This document shows positions 21,091 to 27,378 of a stretch of DNA of 28,141 nucleotides, one piece after another. The stretch is from positions 1-28,141 of the IMG/VR virus record IMGVR_UViG_3300007538_000128; one strand, given 5' to 3'. Made by a program: the position numbers and the translations under genes. The DNA is from a virus. Each line of letters begins with the position of its first letter. Position 1 is the stretch's first letter. The notes beneath the pieces are model-generated. The model had not been told where the DNA came from, made no database searches, and saw only the letters and a program-made list of their open reading frames with translations.

Positions 21091-21708
21091 ATGGGAACAC
21101 GGGAACTGTCGCTCAACAAAGAGACAGCCGTACTAGAGGTTGCCAAAGACTTTTATCTTCGTGAGGTCGCACCCGTAGTCGTTCCCAACGCTTGTATTCT
21201 TGCTTCACGCATAATCACGGTTGCGCTTGCGAAATACAATGTCCAATGCTGGGCTACACAAGTAGATGCCGTGTGTTGGAATAACGAGGGCTTCCGTTTG
21301 CGAAACGACCTCAATGCGTTTCGTTCTACACCTACCGCTTGGTCGGTTGGCGTGATGTCTGAACCGTCAAACCAATGGGTTCGCAACGAGCTGGAAAGTG
21401 GGAGCAACCCATTTGACCGAAAGTTCTACGGTCACTTGATTGTGGAAACACCAAATCATTTCGTTGATTTCACCGCTTCTCAGTTTGACCGTCCGGAGAA
21501 AGGTATCGTCACGGGTAGCCCGTTGATTGTGCCGAACAGCCGTCTTACTGAGGTCAAAGACGGTTGGATAGTGCCGATAGAACAGGGCGTGTATGTCTTT
21601 CGTGATGCCCAGCACCCTGCTAGCCCACAAGGAACACCCGATTGGGATACCAACTACAAGCGTGATGCGAAACGCTTGATTGAGGAACTTCGCCCGTTGC
21701 TGGGCTAG
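21091..21708 (+). CDS. possible Cys-His-Asp hydrolase/transferase-like protein
   Basis: A 205-residue protein, the largest in the cassette array. Three conserved-looking positions have the order of a transglutaminase or NAT-type triad: Cys35 in VPNACILASRIITVAL, His115 in FYGHLIVETPNHF, and Asp126 in VDFTASQFDRP. This resembles a group of bacterial hypotheticals with GHL...VDxTxxQ, but the catalytic assignment is inference. It starts seven bases after a -10 box (leaderless) and is transcribed opposite to most neighbours. Its stop overlaps the convergent zinc-finger gene by four bases. Confidence 0.78.
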   Translation: MGTRELSLNKETAVLEVAKDFYLREVAPVVVPNACILASRIITVALAKYNVQCWATQVDAVCWNNEGFRLRNDLNAFRSTPTAWSVGVMSEPSNQWVRNELESGSNPFDRKFYGHLIVETPNHFVDFTASQFDRPEKGIVTGSPLIVPNSRLTEVKDGWIVPIEQGVYVFRDAQHPASPQGTPDWDTNYKRDAKRLIEELRPLLG

Positions 21709-21890
21709 TTCAGTTTGCGGTTCGTCGGGTGACGACGTTTCGTGCTTGCGAGAGCGTCACAGACGAGATGCTGGTAGCCGACACCCCGTAGATGCTTGAC
21801 CACAGCACCTTCCGAGAGCAAATCGCTACAGTTTTCGCACGCAGTCGGCTTAGTGAGTGTTACAACAACGCCTAAAGTATTTAGTTTCAT
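21705..21890 (-). CDS. small zinc-finger protein
   Basis: A 61-residue protein. CENC (about residues 17-20), His32 in KHLRG, and HLVC (about 38-42) offer four or five zinc ligands. The C-terminus is basic (STKRRHPTNRKLN), so nucleic-acid binding is plausible. Longer in-frame starts exist (21944, 21929), but the promoter -10 TACGGT lies within that extension and ends six bases before the ATG at 21890, which makes this the leaderless start. Confidence 0.75.
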   Translation of the reverse strand: MKLNTLGVVVTLTKPTACENCSDLLSEGAVVKHLRGVGYQHLVCDALASTKRRHPTNRKLN

Positions 21891-21896
21891 ACCACA

Positions 21897-21925
21897 ACCG
21901 TAGGGAACAACAACAGGTAAGTCAA
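21897..21925 (-). promoter_or_regulatory. leaderless promoter
   Basis: TTGACT (21925-21920), 17-base spacer, TACGGT (21902-21897), six bases to ATG at 21890. Confidence 0.8.
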
Positions 21926-21997
21926 GCATTTCATTGCTGGTCAAGTTCTAACTGCCATCGGATTTCTCCTACACGCGTAGTGCTAATACCTGTTTGA

Positions 21998-22048
21998 GCC
22001 GGGGCTCTTGGGGTGGCGACAGCATCTATTTTTGACGGTGGCGCATGA
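21998..22048 (+). repeat. cassette repeat, copy G
   Basis: First half GCCGGGGCTCTTGGGG, second half ATTTTTGACGGTGGCGCATGA. It lies between the divergent promoters at 21897 and 22105. Confidence 0.82.
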
Positions 22049-22104
22049 GACCTTCGTCTGAGTTCTGCTACGGGCGCACACCATAAATGTCCGACAAACA
22101 ATGC

Positions 22105-22133
22105 TTGACTTTCATCGTTGTAGTTTGTACCAT
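22105..22133 (+). promoter_or_regulatory. leaderless promoter of the LysM operon
   Basis: TTGACT (22105-22110), 17-base spacer, TACCAT (22128-22133), then seven bases to ATG at 22141. A half-palindrome TACACCTAAC lies in the first codons. Confidence 0.8.
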
Positions 22134-22140
22134 GTAATCC

Positions 22141-22422
22141 ATGCGTACACCTAACTATTACCTAGTCCGAACCTATGTTCGTGTTGCTTTTTGGTCGCTG
22201 GTTGCCTTCGGGTTGATTTGGTTGGTCAATACTTCGGTCAGCACTTGGGACAAATACACCTGTGTTGAGACCAATGTCGTTGTTCAGCCATACGACACCA
22301 TGTGGGCTATCGCAGAGGAATACTGTGACGGCAACATTGAGGTCGCAGTAGCCGATTTGATTTCTTCTCATGGTTCGTCTATCATCATCGTTGGACAAAC
22401 TATTGAGGTGCGTAATAAGTGA
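22141..22422 (+). CDS. membrane-anchored LysM-domain protein
   Basis: A 93-residue protein. Residues about 14-32 (VAFWSLVAFGLIWLVNTSV) form one transmembrane helix after a short N-terminus with two Arg. The C-terminal 50 residues fit a LysM fold (VVVQPYDTMWAIAEEYCDGNIEVAVADLI, ending IIIVGQTIEV), which binds peptidoglycan glycans, with two Cys that could form a disulfide outside the membrane. An envelope role in the infected cell, such as exclusion or lysis support, is plausible. First gene of a three-gene plus-strand operon, leaderless. Confidence 0.85.
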   Translation: MRTPNYYLVRTYVRVAFWSLVAFGLIWLVNTSVSTWDKYTCVETNVVVQPYDTMWAIAEEYCDGNIEVAVADLISSHGSSIIIVGQTIEVRNK

Positions 22423-22787
22423 ATGAACAATACGGAATAGTAGAAGACGCTAAGCCTTTTCAGGTAATCAAGTGCGATGGTTGTGGCAACGATGTTCCGT
22501 GCTTCTCGCAGGTGAACCTTCCCGAACATGGCTTGTATCTGAAAATCGCAACGATGGACTACTACGGTGGGTTCAGCGATTTCATTGAGGAAGACCCACC
22601 CGAGTTCCTCATTTGCCACGACTGCTCTTTGACGCTTCTCACTTCATTGCCACGAATAGCGAGCAAACTGCCCAAGGGGTTACACCCTTGCGAGTTGGAC
22701 AAGCCGTGTTGCGACTATGCGTGGAAATGGACAGACGGAAATCTCCATTTTGGGAATAACGGCGAGTGGGAAATAGCCCCACAATGA
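22419..22787 (+). CDS. Cys-rich zinc-binding protein, unknown
   Basis: A 122-residue protein starting at a GTG that overlaps the LysM stop (GTGA). Three Cys groups, CDGCG (about 19-23), CHDC (about 66-69) and CELDKPCC (about 91-98), suggest one or two zinc sites. It is otherwise acidic with aromatic segments (MDYYGGFSDFIEE). No family recognised. It is coupled at its own stop to a micro-ORF. Confidence 0.75.
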   Translation: MNEQYGIVEDAKPFQVIKCDGCGNDVPCFSQVNLPEHGLYLKIATMDYYGGFSDFIEEDPPEFLICHDCSLTLLTSLPRIASKLPKGLHPCELDKPCCDYAWKWTDGNLHFGNNGEWEIAPQ

Positions 22788-22840
22788 ACAGTATCGCCTT
22801 GTCTCTCGTTATCTTTCTGATTATCTTCGTAGTTCTCTAA
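22784..22840 (+). CDS. 18-residue hydrophobic micro-peptide
   Basis: The ATG overlaps the upstream stop (ATGA) and the ORF ends overlapping the stop of the convergent gene. The product MNSIALSLVIFLIIFVVL is one hydrophobic helix. It is the third such ORF in the array, after 17327-17374 and 18783-18830; all three end a transcript. Placement after a LysM membrane protein suggests a membrane role. Confidence 0.45.
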   Translation: MNSIALSLVIFLIIFVVL

Positions 22841-23031
22841 TCAAACAGACGCTCTGTCTGATTTGGCGTGGGGCTTTCCACGCAAATACGGTGTGCGTAC
22901 CGATACAACCTGTCTATGTTCTTGATGTTGGTGCGCTTGCCCACTTCCACCCAGCAAGTTACCTGATGAAATGTCCCCGACGCATTTGGGTCTATCGGGG
23001 TTTCGCACACAACGCATTGGTAGAGGCTCAT
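22837..23031 (-). CDS. small phage zinc-finger protein
   Basis: A 64-residue protein. CVVCETPID (about 6-14) and a second pair formed by Cys26 and HRIC (about 48-51) suit one zinc. The layout CxxC...AH..C is common in small phage proteins. The frame offers ATG at 23037 and 23031. The second is chosen because it lies six bases after the -10 TAGATT, as in the other leaderless genes. Its stop overlaps the micro-ORF stop. Confidence 0.8.
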   Translation of the reverse strand: MSLYQCVVCETPIDPNASGTFHQVTCWVEVGKRTNIKNIDRLYRYAHRICVESPTPNQTERLFD

Positions 23032-23037
23032 GGTCAT

Positions 23038-23066
23038 AATCTATCAGCGGGGCTCTCGACCCGCAA
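23038..23066 (-). promoter_or_regulatory. leaderless promoter embedded in a cassette repeat
   Basis: TTGCGG (23066-23061), 17-base spacer, TAGATT (23043-23038), then six bases to ATG at 23031. The spacer contains the AGCCCCGCT half of repeat copy H, so repeat and promoter overlap only here. Confidence 0.65.
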
Positions 23067-23098
23067 CGGGGATGTCTTCTTCTTACGGTGGCGGATGA
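23046..23098 (+). repeat. cassette repeat, copy H
   Basis: First half AGCGGGGCTCTCGACCCGC, in which GCGGG/CCCGC pair; second half CTTCTTCTTACGGTGGCGGATGA. Confidence 0.87.
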
Positions 23099-23112
23099 CT
23101 TTGTGCGGGCAT

Positions 23113-23152
23113 AAAAAAACGGGCAGGCGCACCAACTTGGCACGCCCGCCCG
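23113..23152 (-). terminator. intrinsic terminator, GGCGCACC type
   Basis: CGGGCAGGCGCACC pairs with GGCACGCCCGCCCG around AACTT with two internal mismatches. Seven A at 23113-23119 give U7. It ends the gene at 23179-23604. Confidence 0.92.
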
Positions 23153-23178
23153 TAGTCGGGGGGAATCTTTATTGCTGT

Positions 23179-23604
23179 TTAGTAGACAGTCTCCAACTCG
23201 TCTGCGCTGGCGTAGCGAACGGTGTATCCACGCCCCATAGGTACGTCGTGGTGTGCGAGGTTCAGGTGAAGGGTGTCTCCGCTAAGGGAATAGCACAAAC
23301 GCCATTCGGCATTGACTGTCACGGCACGGATGAAGTCGTCAATCTTGTCGGCAACGAAGTGCCCACCAACTGAACGATTCCACAATGGCAAGCCGTCTAC
23401 TGCCCATACACGCTTGCCAATCTCGTTGAGAGAGGGATTGTTGTCCCACCACGCTTTGACTGCGTAGTAGAAGTTGTCTACTTGTTCATCCCAACAACTG
23501 CCATCGCAGTAGTCAAGTGGTGTGGTTGTGTCTGTTTCGGGGTCGTAGTTAGCACACGAACAAGTATTCGTGAACTCACCATCCCATTCTTGTTTGTTTG
23601 TCAT
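23179..23604 (-). CDS. Cys-rich N-terminus protein, unknown
   Basis: A 141-residue acidic protein. Four Cys near the N-terminus (NTCSCANYD and YCDGSCWDEQ, residues about 15-37) may bind zinc. The rest holds aromatic stretches (FYYAVKAWWDNNPSLNEIG; LPLWNRSVGGHFVADKIDDFI) and a beta-rich end. No family recognised. The start follows the -10 CAGAAT by six bases and opens MTNKQEW; the gene at 24755-25039 opens MTNTKKK behind a near-identical promoter. Confidence 0.77.
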   Translation of the reverse strand: MTNKQEWDGEFTNTCSCANYDPETDTTTPLDYCDGSCWDEQVDNFYYAVKAWWDNNPSLNEIGKRVWAVDGLPLWNRSVGGHFVADKIDDFIRAVTVNAEWRLCYSLSGDTLHLNLAHHDVPMGRGYTVRYASADELETVY

Positions 23605-23610
23605 GACACT

Positions 23611-23639
23611 ATTCTGTCGCACTATTGCCCCAATGTCAA
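23611..23639 (-). promoter_or_regulatory. leaderless promoter
   Basis: TTGACA (23639-23634), 17-base spacer beginning TTGGGGCAATAGTG, CAGAAT (23616-23611), six bases to ATG. The -35 and first 14 spacer bases match those of the promoter at 25046-25074 with one change. Confidence 0.8.
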
Positions 23640-23763
23640 GTCTTTTGCCACAAGTCACTTGACTCCGTACCGGCGAGAGGCTTCGTGCCGGCAAGTTACC
23701 TGCTGGTCTGGTCTAACCGGCGACAGCAACTTGGCGACGCCGGCGCAACCGGAGGTCGCCCTA

Positions 23764-23815
23764 GGCGGGGCTTCAGACCCGACGGCGACCTGTCTTCTTC
23801 TGACGGTGGCGTATG
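23764..23815 (+). repeat. cassette repeat, copy I
   Basis: First half GGCGGGGCTTCAGACCCG, second half CTTCTTCTGACGGTGGCGTATGA, the consensus form. It is preceded by a GGCGAC/GTCGCC pairing (23721-23760). Confidence 0.9.
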
Positions 23816-23828
23816 AGTTCGCAAGCAC

Positions 23829-23861
23829 AAAAAAAACGGGCGCACCTTTCGGAACGCCCGT
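23829..23861 (-). terminator. intrinsic terminator, short GGCGCACC type
   Basis: ACGGGCG and CGCCCGT pair, with CC-tttc-GG at the top. Eight A at 23829-23836 give U8. It ends the gene pair 23890-24488. Confidence 0.92.
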
Positions 23862-23889
23862 CTGACTTGGGGTAGTGGCTAGATTTATT

Positions 23890-24129
23890 TCACCATTTGC
23901 GCCATGAACGACCCCAGCGTGGAGAGGTGCGTCGTAGATACGAAGCGAGGCGTGGCATTATGTCGTGTATCAGTTCGGGCAGTATGACATGAACTAGCAA
24001 GTCCACAGTACGCACGAAGCGACAAGGCGAGCCAATAGGCAACCTGCTTATGGGCTTGCGTTCGGAGTGCGCCAGATTACGGACACACTCACGAACGCCA
24101 GACCCAGCGATTAGTTGCGCTACTTCCAC
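23890..24129 (-). CDS. basic protein, unknown (probable)
   Basis: A 79-residue ORF starting at GTG, overlapping the upstream gene by ten bases and ending just before a terminator, which is where a second operon gene should be. It is basic, with a hydrophobic middle (VDLLVHVILPELIHDIMPRLASYL) and a tail RRTSPRWGRSWRKW. There is no good ribosome-binding site, so it depends on coupling to the gene before it. It could instead be untranslated 3' sequence. Confidence 0.5.
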   Translation of the reverse strand: MEVAQLIAGSGVRECVRNLAHSERKPISRLPIGSPCRFVRTVDLLVHVILPELIHDIMPRLASYLRRTSPRWGRSWRKW

Positions 24130-24488
24130 GACGATAGGTCTAGGACTATCTCAGCGAGGTTGTCGCAATAGACCATAGGAGTGCGTGCCTCAACGATTTC
24201 GGTGTTTGCGTCTTTGCCACGCTTTACGAAACGGATACGGCTAACAATGTAGGTATCCGAGTAATCAAGCACCACCTCAATGCGTCGGTCATGCGTAATA
24301 GGTAATAGTGCGCCGACAGTCTCACCTTGTTCGTTGGTCAAGTGAGCAACACGCCCACCCGAAACGGCGAGCATGGTCATCATGCCGAGTTGCGCTTTGA
24401 TTTCGTCAATGTCGCAAGGGCGACCTTCACGGATTAGGGAGAGGACAGTCGCCCCTTGACGACCACCCCATGTAAGTGTTTTAGCCAT
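24120..24488 (-). CDS. small protein, unknown
   Basis: A 122-residue protein starting MAKTLTWGGRQGATVLSLI. It alternates helix (DIDEIKAQLGMMTMLAV) and strands (RRIEVVLDYSDTYIVSRIRFV), ending in an acidic segment EIVLDLSSWK. No motif recognised. A longer upstream frame is rejected because the promoter lies inside it: TACGCT ends six bases before this ATG. Confidence 0.78.
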   Translation of the reverse strand: MAKTLTWGGRQGATVLSLIREGRPCDIDEIKAQLGMMTMLAVSGGRVAHLTNEQGETVGALLPITHDRRIEVVLDYSDTYIVSRIRFVKRGKDANTEIVEARTPMVYCDNLAEIVLDLSSWK

Positions 24489-24494
24489 AGGGAG

Positions 24495-24549
24495 AGCGTA
24501 CCACTTGTACCTCAGACTGTCAAGTTTTCTTGTGTGTCTGTTGGCACGG
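24495..24549 (-). promoter_or_regulatory. leaderless promoter plus upstream 17-bp site
   Basis: TTGACA (24523-24518), 17-base spacer, TACGCT (24500-24495), six bases to ATG. TGTGTCTGTTGGCACGG at 24533-24549 stands nine bases beyond the -35. Confidence 0.83.
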
Positions 24550-24621
24550 GCAACAAGTCGCAGGTCGGACATAGCCAAGCCAGCCGTAGCGAGGAGTTCC
24601 TGCCATCTGGGGGGCGAACCC

Positions 24622-24677
24622 AGCGGGGCTGCGGAGCCGCCCAGACATCTCCTTCTTCTTCTGACGGTGGCGTATGA
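24622..24677 (+). repeat. cassette repeat, copy J
   Basis: First half AGCGGGGCTGCGGAGCCGC, identical over 18 bases to the orphan half at 18479; second half CTTCTTCTGACGGTGGCGTATGA. Confidence 0.9.
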
Positions 24678-24689
24678 CTTCGGGGGGAA

Positions 24690-24727
24690 TAGCGAAGGGC
24701 GGGCGCACCGAGTTGGTACGCCCGCCC
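24690..24727 (-). terminator. strong hairpin terminator, GGCGCACC type
   Basis: GGGCGGGCGCACC and GGTACGCCCGCCC pair around GAGTT with one C/A mismatch. The U-tract on the minus strand is poor (TTCGCTATTCC), so termination may be less efficient than at the other copies. It ends the gene at 24755-25039. Confidence 0.75.
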
Positions 24728-24754
24728 TTTAGACGGATAGGGGTCGGTTATGGC

Positions 24755-25039
24755 TTAGTTGCGCCACGCCTCCATAGCGAATAGCCCTGCGAATGGGTTT
24801 GGGTAGCCAATGGCATCGTTCGCCCAGCGTTCAGCGTCTGTGTGCTGTGTTTCGCAGTCACGGAATCGCTTTGACTTAGCGGAGATAGTTCCGCCTTCAC
24901 GGTCTTTACGAATCGTGATACCTAATGCTTTGGTGATTTGGTCGTAATCCACGATGACTGTGATAGTCGTATCAGGTGTACCCCACTCCGATACCACCCC
25001 AGTCACCGAGTATGTCGGTTTCTTTTTGGTGTTTGTCAT
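24755..25039 (-). CDS. small protein, unknown
   Basis: A 94-residue protein starting MTNTKKKPTYSVTGVVSEWG. The first half is beta-rich (DTTITVIVDYDQITKALGITIRK), followed by a charged stretch and an aromatic C-terminus (AIGYPNPFAGLFAMEAWRN). No family recognised. It is a single-gene cassette; the -10 TACCCT ends six bases before ATG. Confidence 0.77.
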   Translation of the reverse strand: MTNTKKKPTYSVTGVVSEWGTPDTTITVIVDYDQITKALGITIRKDREGGTISAKSKRFRDCETQHTDAERWANDAIGYPNPFAGLFAMEAWRN

Positions 25040-25045
25040 AGGGCA

Positions 25046-25100
25046 AGGGTAGCCCACTACTGCCCCAATGTCAAGTTATTTGAGTGTGACTTGCGCCCCA
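25046..25100 (-). promoter_or_regulatory. leaderless promoter plus upstream site
   Basis: TTGACA (25074-25069), 17-base spacer TTGGGGCAGTAGTGGGC, TACCCT (25051-25046), six bases to ATG. GTGTGACTTGCGCCCCA (25084-25100) is a diverged, inverted copy of the 17-bp site, nine bases beyond the -35. Confidence 0.82.
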
Positions 25101-25365
25101 TCGGGTTGCGAGGTTTCCGTAACTGAGCCGTCGCCTCTCCTCGTCTGGATTCCGTCGTCCCCGAAGGTCGGGAGTCCCGACACGAACGCGTTTGCCATCG
25201 AGTTTTGGCTAGTTTCCGCCGCAGCATCGACGATTTTGCTCGAGATTTGCTTCTTTTCGATTTAGCACTAAGTCTCAAACCCTTATTTTACGCCACTCGA
25301 CTTTTATTGCTTATCGAAGTTCTCCTCGAGCTGTCGCCCGCCGTCGAGCTGTCTTCTGGTGTCCC
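25101..25365. other. non-coding spacer
   Basis: No credible gene. Left part GC-rich with CCCGA/TCGGG pairing (GAAGGTCGGGAGTCCCGAC near 25162-25180), then AT-rich. TTTAGCACTAAGT (25261-25273) is the reverse complement of the sequence at 19461-19473. The right end is rich in CTCGAG/GTCGAGC. Confidence 0.5.
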
Positions 25366-25413
25366 AGCGGGGCTTCTGATGTCCCATCATCTTCTTCTGA
25401 CGGTGGCGGATGA
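25366..25413 (+). repeat. cassette repeat, copy K
   Basis: First half AGCGGGGCTTCTGATG, second half CTTCTTCTGACGGTGGCGGATGA, with a shorter middle than the other copies. It directly precedes the terminator of the operon 25486-27197. Confidence 0.9.
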
Positions 25414-25424
25414 GCAGGGGGTAG

Positions 25425-25465
25425 AAAGCAGAAAGCCCGCCACCCGAACTTGTCGGATAGCGGGC
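25425..25465 (-). terminator. intrinsic terminator with nested stem
   Basis: GCCCGC (25435-25440) pairs with GCGGGC (25460-25465), and CCGA/TCGG pair inside. On the minus strand TTTCTGCTTTC follows, a weak U-tract. Confidence 0.7.
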
Positions 25466-25485
25466 AGTCTGGAAAGGGTGTGGGT

Positions 25486-25911
25486 TTAGACGGATACCTT
25501 AGTACGCAGGTACTTGTGTTTCTTTACGGGCTTCCAAGTGGGTGTACCACCTGTCTCTACCGCCTCATACACGGATACTTCATTGTCGCCAAGCACATAG
25601 AGAAACTGCGCCCAAGCGAACTGTTTGCTGTTGTGAGTGAAGCGGTGTGGCTTCCCACCATAGGCAATACCGTACCCATAGACACGCACGAAGTCATCTG
25701 CGCCGTGCCACATCTCAGCGAGTTTGTCTGGATTTGGGTGTAGCGACGACCACTCGTGTTTCATAATGGTCTTGCGAACCTTATCCAACCCGTCACGAGA
25801 TACGAGCAATAGCAGTTCAGATACTTTTGCGTCTGGATAGCCATCCCAATGGCAGTAGCGACCTTGCCAACCGCCATTGTGAGGAACAGCGATAATGCTA
25901 CGGGTTGCCAC
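25486..25911 (-). CDS. conserved phage protein (MATRSxIAV family)
   Basis: A 141-residue protein of a hypothetical family widespread in phages, recognised by the opening MATRSIIAV followed by GWQGRYCHWDGYPDAKVSELL. It starts at GTG with AGGAAG upstream and overlaps the DUF4314 gene by 14 bases. Last gene of a five-gene operon. The C-terminus is basic (KPVKKHKYLRTKVSV). Biochemical role unknown. Confidence 0.87.
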   Translation of the reverse strand: MATRSIIAVPHNGGWQGRYCHWDGYPDAKVSELLLLVSRDGLDKVRKTIMKHEWSSLHPNPDKLAEMWHGADDFVRVYGYGIAYGGKPHRFTHNSKQFAWAQFLYVLGDNEVSVYEAVETGGTPTWKPVKKHKYLRTKVSV

Positions 25912-26098
25912 TTGCCACTTCCTCTAACAGCACGAAACTGTCCTCGCCCTCAATGAGCGAGAGAGTAGAACCGCTATCCCACTTCACATTGAGAACACGG
26001 TCTCCGAAAGCGTCGGTGAAAGAGCCTGTGACCTCTCCCTCGTCACCTGCTTTCAGGCGGGTGTATGGGTCTGATGTGTGAACTAGACGAATACGCAC
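25898..26098 (-). CDS. DUF4314 protein
   Basis: A 66-residue, single-domain DUF4314 member. The signature runs the full length: MRIRLVHTSDPYTRLKAGDEGEV, then VKWDSGSTLSLIEGEDSFVLL. The fold is a small SH3-like beta barrel and the function is not established. The start is GTG with AGGAG five bases upstream. An open frame continues upstream but overlaps the preceding gene. It lies two bases after that gene. Confidence 0.9.
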   Translation of the reverse strand: MRIRLVHTSDPYTRLKAGDEGEVTGSFTDAFGDRVLNVKWDSGSTLSLIEGEDSFVLLEEVASGNP

Positions 26099-26100
26099 GG

Positions 26101-26349
26101 CTACTCCTGCCCTTCTACTAAGAGATTTGAGAAGAAACACTTAGAAGCGGTGTGTCCAATGGTGAGCGACATACCGCATACTCCGAGTGTGTCCAGCAAG
26201 TTCATAGCCGTTAGTTCGTCAAGGCTTTCCAACTCACGGAGTTTTTCCGTGAGTTGGGTAGCCATACGCATTTGGATAGTGAGAGTTTCTTCTTCATCTT
26301 TATTGGCGAAGAAGTCCACCACATCCTGTGGGAACTGCGTTTGGTTCAC
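26101..26349 (-). CDS. small helical protein, partner of HTH gene
   Basis: An 82-residue acidic protein starting at GTG that overlaps the HTH stop (GTGA). It is helical throughout (EEETLTIQMRMATQLTEKLRELESLDELTAMNLLDTLGV). The tight overlap with a small XRE regulator recalls regulator/antagonist or toxin/antitoxin pairs, but no toxin fold is visible. Confidence 0.72.
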   Translation of the reverse strand: MNQTQFPQDVVDFFANKDEEETLTIQMRMATQLTEKLRELESLDELTAMNLLDTLGVCGMSLTIGHTASKCFFSNLLVEGQE

Positions 26350-26579
26350 TTGATACCGTCAAACAAACGCACGGGCTTCACGGACAGAGCAACGCACAGG
26401 CGAAGCAGGGTGTCCAGATTTGGCGAGAAGTGGTTGTTCTCAATGCGGTTCACGGTCTTGCGGTCAATGCCAGCAAGTTCCGCCAATGCGCCCTGAGAGA
26501 GTTCAGCGTCAATACGGAACTGACGCAAGCGGTCTGCGACCACTTTCTCCTTCTTGCTCTTGGTTAGTTTGGTTTTCAT
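26346..26579 (-). CDS. XRE/Cro-type HTH transcriptional regulator
   Basis: A 77-residue protein. A basic N-terminal arm (MKTKLTKSKKEK) is followed by a typical XRE helix-turn-helix: LRQFRIDAELSQGALAELAG (helices 1-2), then IDRKTVNRIENNHFSPNLDTLLRLCVAL. It is about the size of Cro. AGGAGAAG lies about eight bases before ATG. It is the only clear sequence-specific regulator in the array and so a candidate for binding the 17-bp sites or palindromes, without direct evidence. Confidence 0.9.
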   Translation of the reverse strand: MKTKLTKSKKEKVVADRLRQFRIDAELSQGALAELAGIDRKTVNRIENNHFSPNLDTLLRLCVALSVKPVRLFDGIK

Positions 26580-26621
26580 TGGTTATCTTCTCCTTGTTTG
26601 GTTATTGGTTTGGTATTACAT

Positions 26622-27197
26622 CTAACAGATTTGGAAACCGCCACAGGCTTTCAGGAAGTTGGCGAACTCACGGATGTTGGTAAGATTTATGGAGTAGTTG
26701 GCTTCATTGGGTTCTGTTTCACCCTTGCCATTACATCCATTACAAGTCTGAGAGATTTCGGTCTCGTCTTTGTTGATGGGCAACTTCTTGTATTTCGGAA
26801 GTTTCAGCCCGTCACCCAAGATGTCTGCCATTATGTCGTAGTCGTATGGGTTGCGAGTTTCACCCGTCTTGGTGTTCTTGTACCACAGGCGCATACCTGT
26901 CGCCATACAATGCGAACACTTGCGCTTTGGCAGAGAGTTGATGTAGTCGTTGCGCTCTTTGATGTATCGCTTTGCCGTGCCGTCTTTGAGTGCGGTGGAC
27001 AGACGCTTGCTCAACTCAACGCTGTCCAACTCATCCAAGCCGTCGCCGTCGTTTGAGTGGGCGTTTTCCACCTTTTCGCAGATTTCAGGGGCGATAGCCG
27101 AGCAAAAATCCCAGAGTGGATGCCACCACCAGATGTTGTTGCGGAAGTATTCGCCTTTTGTGCTTGTCGGGTTTTGCCCGAACACATCCATTCCCAT
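26622..27197 (-). CDS. conserved phage protein, MGMDVFGxNP/WWWxPLW family
   Basis: A 191-residue protein of a widespread phage hypothetical family. The opening MGMDVFGQNPTSTKGEYFRNN is followed by IWWWHPLWDFC, which is characteristic. Two zinc knuckles are present (CSHCMATGMRLW and CNGCNGKG), like split DnaJ zinc-finger elements. The start is the second ATG of the frame, fitting both the family start and GAAAGG about ten bases upstream. First gene of the operon ending at 25486; its promoter lies at 27231-27259. Confidence 0.88.
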   Translation of the reverse strand: MGMDVFGQNPTSTKGEYFRNNIWWWHPLWDFCSAIAPEICEKVENAHSNDGDGLDELDSVELSKRLSTALKDGTAKRYIKERNDYINSLPKRKCSHCMATGMRLWYKNTKTGETRNPYDYDIMADILGDGLKLPKYKKLPINKDETEISQTCNGCNGKGETEPNEANYSINLTNIREFANFLKACGGFQIC

Positions 27198-27230
27198 AGT
27201 AGGTATGCCTTTCGCTAGTAGGTGTACCAC

Positions 27231-27286
27231 AAGTTATCCGCTATTTCGGCTTTCGTCAAGTTTGTTTTGGGTGTCTTATGGCACAG
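27231..27286 (-). promoter_or_regulatory. promoter of the five-gene operon plus 17-bp site
   Basis: TTGACG (27259-27254), 17-base spacer, TAACTT (27236-27231). It gives a leader of about 28 nt with a ribosome-binding site, so it is not leaderless. GGTGTCTTATGGCACAG at 27270-27286 is ten bases beyond the -35. Confidence 0.82.
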
Positions 27287-27378
27287 CCCATTTGAGGTTC
27301 GCCAGCACCCGTCGTGGTTCACCGCCGGTCAGGTTCGTTCGCCGGCGTTCGCCGGAAGCCACCGGTGTCCAGACATCC

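Noticed and set aside
25057-25278. Minus-strand ORF of 73 codons rich in Arg and Ser
   Set aside because: It runs across the promoter and upstream site of the gene starting at 25039; its Arg/Ser bias fits non-coding GC-rich sequence read in frame.
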